The position numbers and the translations under genes are program-made. Under the pieces are notes generated by a model. That model was not told where the DNA came from and ran no database searches. It saw nothing but the letters and a program-made list of their open reading frames with translations. Source: Bacteroidota bacterium (GTDB lineage Bacteria; Bacteroidota; Rhodothermia; Rhodothermales; Rubricoccaceae). Taken from it: a stretch of DNA of 10,148 nt. Shown here one piece after another: positions 1 through 5,382 of this stretch. The stretch covers positions 1-10,148 of the forward strand of contig JADFLK010000048.1 of assembly GCA_022564455.1 (NCBI GenBank), read 5' to 3'. How positions within the stretch are numbered: the stretch's first letter is position 1; the number at the start of each line of letters is the position of its first letter.

Positions 1-50
1 CCGATCCGTCTCTTGCCCACAACCCAACGCCCACGTGTTGGCAACCCCCA

Positions 51-93
51 CCCCGCCTGCGGCGGGGAGCCCCCTTGAGAAGGGGGCAGTTTT
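51..93 (+). terminator. Tandem GC-rich hairpins, possible terminator or dispersed intergenic element
   Basis: Two perfect hairpins lie one base apart. The first has a 7-bp stem (CCCCGCC at 51-57, GGCGGGG at 61-67) with a TGC loop. The second has an 8-bp stem (GCCCCCTT at 69-76, AAGGGGGC at 80-87) with a GAG loop, and is followed after two bases by TTTT at 90-93. That layout fits an intrinsic terminator read on the plus strand, for a gene left of the window. It also sits just past the end of the minus-strand acidic protein, but no T tract follows on that strand. The double-hairpin form also fits a REP-like dispersed repeat. A looser inverted repeat (CCAAC 24-28, GTTGG 37-41) lies just before it. 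No gene was recognised in 1-103. Confidence 0.5.
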
Positions 94-103
94 CTGACCG
101 TCC

Positions 104-859
104 CTACACTCCACCCCGCTCGAAGCGGTCGCGCGCTTCCTGGACCGCGAGGGCCACAGCGTTGCGGGCCTCGTACGTGAGGAGGTACATCTGCTGGTAT
201 TCGGTGCCGGTGACGAACGGGCCGCCTTTCAACCCTTGCAGGTCTTCGAGCGCCTTGTTGGCGTAGCCGAGCGCCCTCTTCAGCATGGCGATCCGGCGGC
301 CGAGCGAATCAAGGCTCTCGTACCGAAGCGATGCGTGCGCATTGACCACTTTCGCGCCGATCTGAAGGGCGTTGATGTAAAAGCCCTCGTACACCTCCGG
401 CCCCGCCGAATCAGGGAGGCGCTTGCTCCATTCGATCACCACGTCCGCCAGCTTTTCGGTCTCCTGATAGAGTGGGTCGTCGTGCCAATCGTCGATGCCA
501 AACGGCTCGTCGTCATCGTCGTCTTCGGCGAGGGCATCGAGTTCGGCGGCGAACTCCGGATCGTGCTCCGAAAACGGCAGCGGCTCTTCGTCGGCTTCTC
601 CCGATTCGCGGTACTCCTTCATCTCGTCGGCGAACTCGTCCCAGCCCATCTGGCGATTGATCCAGTCGTCCATCGCCCAGTACCACGCTTTCTGGACGGT
701 CTCCGGGGCCTTGTCATGCGGAGGCGGATTCGTTTCACTGTAGACCTCCCGCAGGCGCATCATCCGGTCTACGCGCTCGTCGTTGCGCTTCAGTTCTTCT
801 TCCCAGCGGTGTTCGTCCCAAACTTCGTCGCCCAGGTCATCATCCAATTCATCGTCCAT
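104..859 (-). CDS. Hypothetical acidic protein, two-part architecture
   Basis: I do not recognise this 251-residue protein. The ATG at 859 was chosen over the in-frame start at 922 because AGGA lies seven bases before it, the only clear Shine-Dalgarno sequence seen in the window, and because the longer version would run into the last codons of the phosphorylase gene. The N-terminal part (about 1-85) is charged and Trp-rich (W14, W19, W59, W61, W66, W73). An acidic, probably disordered linker (about 86-130) contains a run of six or more Asp/Glu. The C-terminal half (about 131-248) looks all-helical, with heptad-like segments. There is no signal peptide or membrane span, so it is probably cytoplasmic. 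It starts 52 bases after the phosphorylase stop and may be co-transcribed with it. That the C-terminal half forms a helical bundle is inference. Confidence 0.75.
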   Translation of the reverse strand: MDDELDDDLGDEVWDEHRWEEELKRNDERVDRMMRLREVYSETNPPPHDKAPETVQKAWYWAMDDWINRQMGWDEFADEMKEYRESGEADEEPLPFSEHDPEFAAELDALAEDDDDDEPFGIDDWHDDPLYQETEKLADVVIEWSKRLPDSAGPEVYEGFYINALQIGAKVVNAHASLRYESLDSLGRRIAMLKRALGYANKALEDLQGLKGGPFVTGTEYQQMYLLTYEARNAVALAVQEARDRFERGGV

Positions 860-911
860 GGGGCCGTCCTGGAATGTTACAGATAGAAGTAGATACGCAA
901 TACCCAGCGAA

Positions 912-1751
912 TTAGGAGCCAATCTCCTCGACCACAGCCCGCATAATCGCAGTCAGATTGGGTTCGGCCTCGGCGGCGGCGGCGAGGACATCTTCTATCG
1001 AAACCGGTTCGAGGGCGTCCGGGAAGCACTCGTCGGTGATGACGGAGATGGCCATGCAGCGCATCCCCATGTGGTTGCCTACGATGACTTCCGGCACGGT
1101 GCTCATCCCCACGGCGTCGGCGCCGATAAAACGGAGAAAACGGTACTCGGCGCGCGTTTCCAGGTTCGGTCCTTCCACGGCCACGTAGACGCCCTGCTGA
1201 AGCCGGATGGCACGATCCAATGCGGCCTGTTCGGCAATGTCACGTAGCCCCTTGTCGTACGGCTTGCTCATATCGGGGAAGCGCGGTCCCCACTCGTCGG
1301 CGTTGGGGCCAGTGAGCGGGTTCATCCCCTGCAAATTTATGTGGTCGGTGAGGAGCATCAGGTCGCCCCGACGGAAGAGCGGGTTCATGCCGCCGGCTGC
1401 GTTGGAGACGAGCAGCGTATCCACACCAAGCTGCCTCATCACACGAACCGGAAAGGTGATCTGCCTGCCGTCATAGCCTTCGTACAGATGAAAGCGGCCC
1501 TGCATGGCGAGCACGGGTACGCCGCCGAGCGTTCCACTTAAAAGCCTTCCGTGGTGGCTCTCCACGGTCGAAACCGGGAAGTGCGGGATGTCACCGTACT
1601 CCTCCGTCTTGGCACCCTCAATTTCCTCTGCCAGTTTGCCAAGGCCCGTACCGAGAATCAGCCCGACGCGCGCATCTGTTCCGAGTTCTTCGCGGAGATA
1701 GTCCGCCGCCTCGTTTACCTGGTTGCGGTAGGCGTCGAGGTCGTACGACAT
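912..1751 (-). CDS. punA: Purine nucleoside phosphorylase (trimeric PNP/MTAP family)
   Basis: This enzyme should cleave purine nucleosides with phosphate to free base plus (deoxy)ribose-1-phosphate, in cytoplasmic purine salvage. At 279 residues it is close to the usual length of the trimeric family. Visible motifs in order are the phosphate loop LGTGLG (33-38), HHGRL (66-70), RFHLYEGY (86-93), NAAGG (117-121), the base-site EGPNLET (193-199, Glu198), GMSTVPEV (215-222, Met216) and the late SVITD strand (236-240). Human PNP and many homologues have Asn (N243) where Asp240 stands here, which may broaden or shift base preference (see findings). The ATG at 1751 was chosen because the family's N-terminal helix begins there. 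The in-frame start at 1862 would add 37 low-complexity residues. No Shine-Dalgarno is present; the bases before the start are C-rich. The gene lies downstream of the DivIVA-domain gene with a 141-base gap. The symbol reflects the family, not a proven orthologue. Confidence 0.95.
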   Translation of the reverse strand: MSYDLDAYRNQVNEAADYLREELGTDARVGLILGTGLGKLAEEIEGAKTEEYGDIPHFPVSTVESHHGRLLSGTLGGVPVLAMQGRFHLYEGYDGRQITFPVRVMRQLGVDTLLVSNAAGGMNPLFRRGDLMLLTDHINLQGMNPLTGPNADEWGPRFPDMSKPYDKGLRDIAEQAALDRAIRLQQGVYVAVEGPNLETRAEYRFLRFIGADAVGMSTVPEVIVGNHMGMRCMAISVITDECFPDALEPVSIEDVLAAAAEAEPNLTAIMRAVVEEIGS

Positions 1752-1772
1752 GGGTTGGGAAGGGTGGGTGGG
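1752..1772 (+). promoter_or_regulatory. G-quadruplex-type motif abutting the phosphorylase start codon
   Basis: Five runs of three or more G occur at 1752-1754, 1757-1759, 1762-1764, 1766-1768 and 1770-1772, separated by loops of 2, 2, 1 and 1 bases. This meets the usual G3+N1-7 rule with one spare tract. The G-rich strand is the template for the phosphorylase gene, so the mRNA carries the C-rich complement directly before its ATG, in the place where a Shine-Dalgarno would sit. The motif is seen directly; any effect on transcription or translation is inference. Confidence 0.5.
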
Positions 1773-1870
1773 AGAACGATGGCGGAGGACGGAGGGCAGA
1801 GGACAGATGTCAGGAGTTAGGGCTGATCTCGCATTCACACTTCTCCCTTCTTCCTTCTCCATTCATTTTT
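1773..1870. repeat. Strand-asymmetric low-complexity block in the phosphorylase leader
   Basis: On the plus strand the segment is strongly purine-rich up to about 1822, built of degenerate GGAGGAC / GGAGGGCAGAGGAC-like units. It then switches to pyrimidine-rich (about 1841-1870, CTTCTCCCTTCTTCC-like). It occupies most of the gap between the DivIVA-domain gene and the phosphorylase and does not look coding on either strand. Such blocks are often dispersed intergenic repeats, but that needs the rest of the genome. Confidence 0.4.
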
Positions 1871-1892
1871 CAGCGTTTCTAGCTTTCCCCTA

Positions 1893-3407
1893 TCAATCCA
1901 GGTCCTCCAGAATGCGGCGGATGCGCTCGCGCTCTTCGTCGGAGGGCGAGGTTGGCGTCGCTTCGGTGTCGCCATCGCCGGTTACCAGCGAACGGAGGCT
2001 CCATTTCTGAGCCGCGTCAGAGCCGGGTACGGGCTCGGGGGAATCGGCTTCGGCCGGCTTCTCTCCACCAAGAAAGTGCGACTCGAAGAAAGACGAACTG
2101 AATGGATCGCTCTGCGTTTCTGCCGGCGGCACAGACGGATTACCCGACACAGACGGATTACCCGACTGAGTACCGGAGAGCATGTCGCGGTAGGTTGGGC
2201 CGGCATCCGCATCCACAGCCGCCGCTGGTACAGGCGGAGGCGGAGGCGGCGTCTGCGCAACCAGTTCCTCAACAGACGGAAGGACGGTAGGCTCCATCTT
2301 CGGCGCCGGTATAGCCGCTTCTTCAACCGGCGGCCGGACAGGCGCAGGCGGCTCGAACGGTGAAACGGGCTCAGGAACGGGAGGCGGAGCCTCCTTCACC
2401 GGCAGGGGCGGAGGAGCGGCAGGAGGCGTGGCGCTGGGTGACTCGCTATAAGAGGCCTCTACCGTTTCAGATGCGATAGCAGGCTCGGAAGCGGAGGGCT
2501 CGGCCGAGGGGGCCGGTGGTGGTTCTACGGTCACCGTCGGTTCCTCAATGGCCGGTGGTTCGAGAGTCGAAACTCGTTCCTCGGCGACCGGTGGCTCGAT
2601 AGCCGAAACCGGCTCCTCGACAGCCTGTGGCTTAATAGCCACCTCCGATTCATTGGCAGGAGGCGGGTCAGCAATCGAAACCGGTTCCTCAACTGCTGGT
2701 GGTTCGAAAGTCGAAACCGGTTCCTCAACCGCCTGTGACTCCGCAGGAGTGGTTACGGATTCTGTGGGTTGCTCCGCTTCCTCCATCGAGACGGGCAAGG
2801 CATCATCAACACCCTCGTCCTCCTTCGCCACCGAAGGAGTCGCCTCTTTGGGCACGTCTTCATTGGAGGCTCTGAGCTGTGCAACTGGCTCAGGAAGCAA
2901 CCCGGCAGCGCCCGATTCCTGCGCCGATACCAACCGAATGAAACCAATGGGGTCATCCCCCTGATACTGAGCCAGCACCTCCATCTCTGCCATCAGGAAG
3001 GCGCGCATCCGAGCCGCAATTTCACTCTGCCGCGAGTTCAAGTTGATCAAATCCCGCTTAACGGCATACCGCTCCTGCTCGGCATCCTGCAACATGCGCT
3101 GAGCGCGCAATTCGGCTTCTTCTACCGTGAGTTTGGCCTTCTTCTCCGAGTTGTCCTCTATTTGGCGAGCCGTGTGGCGGGCCGTTTCCAGCGCCTCTTG
3201 CAGGGCGAGCTCCACCTTTTCGTAGTGGGTCAGCTTGCCTGCCAACTCATTGTTGCGCTCCTCCAACCGCCGGTTATCCTCCAGCAATTCGGCCCATTGG
3301 TCGGCCATCTGGCGCACGAATCCGTTCACTTCATCAGGGTCGTATCCCTTGAATCGGAATCGCTTGGCAAATTGGTGCTTGCGGAGTTCCAGGGGGGAAA
3401 GTCTCAT
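1893..3407 (-). CDS. DivIVA-domain coiled-coil protein with long Pro/Glu-rich repetitive tail
   Basis: The 504-residue product begins with a DivIVA-type N-terminal module: LSPLELRKHQF (3-13) followed by FKGYDPDEVNGFVRQM (19-34), matching the family pattern of a short hydrophobic turn, an F-x-GYD-x-x-EV stretch and a coiled coil. Coiled coil then continues to about residue 148. The rest is low complexity: degenerate units of the type VEEPVSxxEPP (about 225-298), Pro/Ala/Glu-rich sequence to about 400, an SGNPSV pair (415-426), and a charged C-terminal helix (about 489-504). DivIVA proteins mark curved membrane or poles and recruit division or cell-wall partners. The tail probably acts as a flexible tether, which is inference. 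There is no signal peptide or membrane span. ATG 3407 was chosen because the DivIVA motif starts immediately; the in-frame start at 3464 adds unrelated residues. Its neighbour is a YggS-family gene, 146 bases upstream, a pairing known from Gram-positive division clusters. The DivIVA call is firm for the N-terminus only. Confidence 0.9.
   Translation of the reverse strand: MRLSPLELRKHQFAKRFRFKGYDPDEVNGFVRQMADQWAELLEDNRRLEERNNELAGKLTHYEKVELALQEALETARHTARQIEDNSEKKAKLTVEEAELRAQRMLQDAEQERYAVKRDLINLNSRQSEIAARMRAFLMAEMEVLAQYQGDDPIGFIRLVSAQESGAAGLLPEPVAQLRASNEDVPKEATPSVAKEDEGVDDALPVSMEEAEQPTESVTTPAESQAVEEPVSTFEPPAVEEPVSIADPPPANESEVAIKPQAVEEPVSAIEPPVAEERVSTLEPPAIEEPTVTVEPPPAPSAEPSASEPAIASETVEASYSESPSATPPAAPPPLPVKEAPPPVPEPVSPFEPPAPVRPPVEEAAIPAPKMEPTVLPSVEELVAQTPPPPPPVPAAAVDADAGPTYRDMLSGTQSGNPSVSGNPSVPPAETQSDPFSSSFFESHFLGGEKPAEADSPEPVPGSDAAQKWSLRSLVTGDGDTEATPTSPSDEERERIRRILEDLD
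2131..2166. repeat. Perfect 18-bp tandem duplication in the DivIVA-domain gene
   Basis: The 18-base unit beginning ACAGACGGATTACC occurs twice back to back with no mismatch (2131-2148, 2149-2166). It is in frame and encodes two copies of a GNPSV-type hexapeptide (residues about 415-426). Identity at every third position suggests a recent slippage event, and probably a length-variable site. Confidence 0.9.
2514..2735. repeat. Degenerate in-frame repeats encoding VEEPVSxxEPP units
   Basis: About five or six imperfect copies of an 11-13-codon unit lie in the DivIVA-domain gene (residues about 225-298). The best-preserved pair shares 19 identical bases, TCGAAACCGGTTCCTCAAC, near 2676-2694 and 2712-2730. 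The units have diverged by point changes and short insertions, so this array is older than the 18-bp duplication further along the gene. Confidence 0.7.
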
Positions 3408-3525
3408 GGCGGTGCTATGCTGAAACCGGAGAACTACCGCGCTCGCAAAACGAACCAAGCGCACCCCGGAATCGTGGGGGAACTGGAATGCCGGGGTGAC
3501 ATGATCCTCGGCCTAAGTGGAAAAC

Positions 3526-3549
3526 TAAGAAAAACCTCAGTCGAGGTCT
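3526..3549 (-). terminator. Probable weak intrinsic terminator after yggS
   Basis: Read on the minus strand, ACCTC (3547-3543) and GAGGT (3538-3534) form a 5-bp stem with a GACT loop. The stem extends to about 7 pairs if a G-U and an A-T are allowed. It is followed directly by TTTTCTTAG. The stem starts six bases after the yggS stop codon, the expected place for termination. The short stem makes it weak, so some readthrough into the DivIVA-domain gene is possible. Confidence 0.5.
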
Positions 3550-3553
3550 CGCT

Positions 3554-4297
3554 TTAGCCGCCGCGAGCGCCAAAAAGAACCGAGCCGAGCCGGATGTGGG
3601 TAGCGCCTTCCTCAATGGCCACTTCAAAATCCCCGCTCATGCCCATCGAAAGGTGGCGGAGTTGACTGGTGGGATGGCCGACATCATGAGCCTCGGCCAG
3701 TTCGCGCAATCTCCGAAACTGAGGGCGTACCAGGGTTTCGAGTTCGGCAGCGGAATGGGCCGGGGCAGCGAGCGTCATCAAGCCAGTGATGCTGAGGTTT
3801 GAGAAAGAGCCGAGACCATTCAGCAGTTTGGGCAGGTTTTCGGGAGCCACTCCCGATTTCGTAGCCTCGCCGGATACATTGACCTGCACCATGCAGGGTA
3901 CGATACGGTCCAATAATTCTGCACGACGATTGAGGGTCTCTGCCAGACGCAGGCTGTCCAGTGCGTGGAAGGAATCGGCACACCGGGCAGCGTCCTTCGC
4001 CTTGTTTCGTTGGAGGGGTCCAATCAGATGCCAGCGGATGACGCCACCAAGCACCTCGCCCGGCACGACTTCGCTTTTTGTGATGAGCTCCTGAACACGG
4101 TTCTCGCCAAAGTCCATAAGCCCAGCCGCAACGGCCGCTTGCACAACTTCTTGCGAGAACGTCTTCGTCACCGCGATCAGCGTGATCTCCTCCGGCCGCC
4201 GCCCCACGCGGGAACAAGCCTTCTCGATGCGCTCGCGAACGGCTGCGAGGCGCTTTCGGATGGCTTCAACGAGGGGTTCTGGGGAGGCTTCGGACAT
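3554..4297 (-). CDS. yggS: YggS/YlmE/PLPBP-family pyridoxal-phosphate-binding protein
   Basis: At 247 residues this is a slightly long member of the fold-III PLP-binding family involved in vitamin B6 and amino-acid homeostasis; no catalytic reaction is established for the family. Visible hallmarks are TLIAVTKT with the PLP-binding Lys45, DFGENRVQE (62-70), RWHLIGPLQRNK (88-99), VQVNVSGEATKSGV (137-150), ITGLMTLAAP (170-179), LSMGMSGDFEVAI (216-228) and the phosphate-binding HIRLGSVLFGAR (234-245). The key residues all appear present. ATG 4297 was chosen; two TTG codons lie immediately upstream, and no Shine-Dalgarno is visible. The gene lies upstream of a DivIVA-domain gene, as ylmE does in many Gram-positive bacteria, and is divergent from the plus-strand genes after 4460. 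Confidence 0.96.
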   Translation of the reverse strand: MSEASPEPLVEAIRKRLAAVRERIEKACSRVGRRPEEITLIAVTKTFSQEVVQAAVAAGLMDFGENRVQELITKSEVVPGEVLGGVIRWHLIGPLQRNKAKDAARCADSFHALDSLRLAETLNRRAELLDRIVPCMVQVNVSGEATKSGVAPENLPKLLNGLGSFSNLSITGLMTLAAPAHSAAELETLVRPQFRRLRELAEAHDVGHPTSQLRHLSMGMSGDFEVAIEEGATHIRLGSVLFGARGG

Positions 4298-4467
4298 CAA
4301 CAAACAGGCTGGAAACAGGGTTGAATTGAGCCGGATCGTGCGGCGAGGGTTCCGAATCTACCTGCACAGTGAACCCCAGAACATGAAACCGGTGGGGTTA
4401 TGGGTCCGGTCCAATGGTTGCCTGCGTAGAAATCGTTCCACTCCCAATTTCACCTGCAATCAGCATC

Positions 4468-4680
4468 ATGTCGTCAAACTCACCACTCGTCGCCCGCGCG
4501 CTTACACAAGCCAGAGAAGACTGGCTCCACGGAGATCCATCCGCGTGGTCGCGCTACACAAACTGCATCGAGCGGCTGGAAGACCACGCCCGTGATCAAG
4601 AGAGCATGCAAACGATGCAGCAGGACCGGCCGGCCATGCCCCGTTGGAATCCGCTCAGCTCGCCGCATCCGCTGGCCTGA
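4468..4680 (+). CDS. Possible small hypothetical protein (70 aa)
   Basis: I do not recognise this ORF. From ATG 4468 it encodes 70 residues. The first 45 look like a soluble helical peptide (SPLVARALTQAREDWLHG, then RYTNCIERLEDHARDQ), and the end is Pro/Met-rich. Amino-acid composition and third-position GC look coding, and the ORF fills most of a gap between yggS and the DinB-like gene. An in-frame start at 4414 also exists but adds hydrophobic residues without a ribosome-binding site. It ends 59 bases before the DinB-like start, so the two could share a transcript. Without a homologue it could be chance. If it is not real, 4298-4739 is non-coding, and I see no clear promoter motif there. 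Confidence 0.45.
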   Translation: MSSNSPLVARALTQAREDWLHGDPSAWSRYTNCIERLEDHARDQESMQTMQQDRPAMPRWNPLSSPHPLA

Positions 4681-4739
4681 GTACCAGAATTCTGCCAGAT
4701 GCCACCGTAGCTTCCGGCTCCACGAACGGAACTACGGCC

Positions 4740-5273
4740 ATGTTTTCTAAGCTTGTTAGTCTTGTTGACCGACTCAATACTCAGCGTGGTGCATTCGTGG
4801 AGGCCCTGGACGCCCTGCCTCCAGACGTACGCACGACCAAGCCCACGCCCGAGACGTGGTCGCCCGTTGAGATTGCGGAGCACGTCTACCGCTCGGAGCT
4901 TGCCGTTCTGCGCGGCCTGGAGCGGCAACTGGACCCGGAGGGCGAACGCCGTGAACTCGGCAAACCGTCCCGCGCAAAGTTTCTCGCGCTGATCGTCGCG
5001 CTCCGCTCACCGAAGAAGTTCAAGGTACCCGAGGGTGCCTCGGCTGCGGCCCCGGCTGGTATGACCTACGAGGAGATCTGCGAGGGTTGGCGCGGCTTCC
5101 CAACTCAGTGGGAGGCCATCCTTGGCTCAATACCTGAAGAATTGCTCAACGTCGGCCTCATCCGCCACCCCATAAGCGGCCCGATGACGCTGAGTCAGAG
5201 TGCTCAGTTTTTGGCGGTACACACTTCGCGGCACTTCAAGCAGTTGGAGCGAACGTTGAAGGTGGTCAAATAA
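4740..5273 (+). CDS. DinB-like (DinB_2/YfiT-type) metal-binding protein
   Basis: This 177-residue protein has the pattern of the DinB/YfiT four-helix-bundle superfamily, which uses three histidines to hold a divalent metal: His48 in TWSPVEIAEHVYRSE (39-53), and His161 and His165 in the late HTSRHFKQLERT (161-172). Some family members are thiol-dependent S-transferases (bacillithiol, mycothiol); most have no known substrate, and the substrate here cannot be read from sequence. ATG 4740 was chosen because the first bundle helix (FSKLVSLVDRLN) starts there. The in-frame start at 4644 overlaps the preceding small ORF and adds 32 unstructured residues. There is no signal peptide, so it is probably cytoplasmic. 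The next gene starts 109 bases downstream on the same strand, so co-transcription is possible but not shown. Confidence 0.88.
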   Translation: MFSKLVSLVDRLNTQRGAFVEALDALPPDVRTTKPTPETWSPVEIAEHVYRSELAVLRGLERQLDPEGERRELGKPSRAKFLALIVALRSPKKFKVPEGASAAAPAGMTYEEICEGWRGFPTQWEAILGSIPEELLNVGLIRHPISGPMTLSQSAQFLAVHTSRHFKQLERTLKVVK

Positions 5274-5382
5274 TACCAGGGATAAATCAGTACCCGGCAC
5301 GGCGAAGGCCTTTACTGGTCAACTGAATACGCCGATACTCGGCTTGCTCATTTCAAACCGTTAACAGCAATCCGTTTCGGCC

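Noticed and set aside
236..886. Long plus-strand frame (216 codons) antisense to the acidic protein
   Set aside because: It mirrors the minus-strand gene in GC-rich DNA, has no family features, and the minus frame has a ribosome-binding site and better composition.
2514..2735. Possible CRISPR array, from regularly spaced repeats
   Set aside because: The repeats are in frame, degenerate, without unique spacers, and encode a Pro/Glu tail; no cas genes are present.
3463..3497. ACCCCGG / CCGGGGT inverted repeat as an attenuator before the DivIVA-domain gene
   Set aside because: A 7-bp stem with a loop of about 21 bases and no T tract or leader peptide; likely chance in GC-rich sequence.
2769..3557. 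Plus-strand frame of 262 codons antisense to the DivIVA-domain gene
   Set aside because: The minus frame contains the DivIVA motif and coiled coil; the plus frame is its shadow.
3684..4217. Minus-strand frame of 177 codons overlapping yggS in another frame
   Set aside because: yggS carries every family motif across this stretch; the alternative frame has biased, non-protein-like composition.
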